A stretch of 64,000 nt of DNA from [Clostridium] leptum DSM 753 (lineage in GTDB: Bacteria; Bacillota; Clostridia; Oscillospirales; Acutalibacteraceae): assembly GCA_000154345.1 (NCBI GenBank), contig DS480350.1, positions 459,706-523,705 of the forward strand, read 5' to 3'. The number at the start of each line of letters is the position of its first letter. Position 1 is the stretch's first letter. Positions 63,940 through 64,000 of this stretch are shown here, piece after piece. A program made the translations under genes and the position numbers. The notes under the pieces were generated by a model. That model did not search any database. It worked only from the letters and a program-made list of their open reading frames with translations, and had not been told where the DNA came from.

Positions 63940-64000
63940 ACCGTGGATGTCCAACCCCCAAAAGAGCAAAAAAGGCAAAAAACCGCTTCCTTATTTTTAT

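Noticed and set aside
1..64000. CRISPR arrays, insertion sequences, prophage or integrative elements
   Set aside because: No regularly spaced repeats, transposase, integrase or phage structural genes were seen; the only accessory-looking piece is the Xre pair near 45.7 kb.

Overview
The window looks like a chromosomal segment of a low-GC-lineage Gram-positive (Firmicutes, class Clostridia, probably an Oscillospiraceae/Ruminococcaceae-type genome) with a moderately GC-rich composition. The reasons are spoVS and the rny-ymdB-spoVS order known from spore formers, a pyruvate kinase with the extra PEP-utilising domain, a FakA/YloV-type protein next to recG, a T-box leader before thrS, strong AGGAGG ribosome binding sites, frequent TTG/GTG starts and consensus sigma-A promoters. 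The genus is inferred from protein character only. I saw no insertion sequence, prophage, CRISPR array, integrase, rRNA or plasmid function.

Layout. 0.2-12.4 kb is a cell-surface polysaccharide locus: an initiating polyprenyl-phosphate sugar transferase, two GT2 glycosyltransferases, the four dTDP-L-rhamnose genes (rfbA, rfbD, rfbB, rfbC), an ABC exporter pair (Wzm/Wzt type), a methyltransferase-GT2-GT2 fusion and a GtrA-like protein. Together these describe a rhamnose-containing glycan built on a lipid carrier and exported by an ABC transporter. 12.4-18.9 kb holds birA (minus), then DUF951 and prfA, then the tightly coupled tsaC-coaE-lytic transglycosylase-M18 aminopeptidase set. 19.4-23.7 kb holds pyk (minus), a VanY-like membrane protein that has lost its zinc ligands, rpmE, a YigZ/IMPACT protein and a Bfd-like iron-sulfur protein. 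23.9-28.9 kb is the replication/transcription set dgt-dnaG-rpoD, followed by an IscR-like Rrf2 regulator and a small membrane protein. 29.2-31.9 kb holds a zinc alcohol dehydrogenase and a MATE exporter.

32.1-44.4 kb is the core expression block rpoB-rpoC-rpsL-rpsG-fusA-tuf. Promoters are visible before rpoB, overlapping the end of rpoC (for the str operon) and before tuf. 44.6-48.4 kb is a small accessory stretch: two GNAT acetyltransferases, a divergent Xre-regulator/unknown-protein pair with a repeat-rich control region, and a DacF-type D,D-carboxypeptidase. 48.9-53.5 kb holds a metallophosphoesterase and sbcD-sbcC. On the minus strand follow fakA/yloV-like and recG (57.6-53.8 kb) and rny, ymdB and spoVS (60.7-57.7 kb). 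thrS with its T-box leader is transcribed the other way at 60.9-63.1 kb, and a tRNA-Gly(CCC) with its own promoter and terminator lies near the right end.

Almost every convergent gene pair shares one symmetrical hairpin flanked by A and T runs, suggesting bidirectional terminators. The most unusual items are the zinc-ligand-less VanY-like protein, the long structured leader before rfbA, the three-domain transferase, the acidic tail on RpoB, the str promoter overlapping rpoC, and the Xre pair with its phased repeats. No wholly new multi-gene system is evident.
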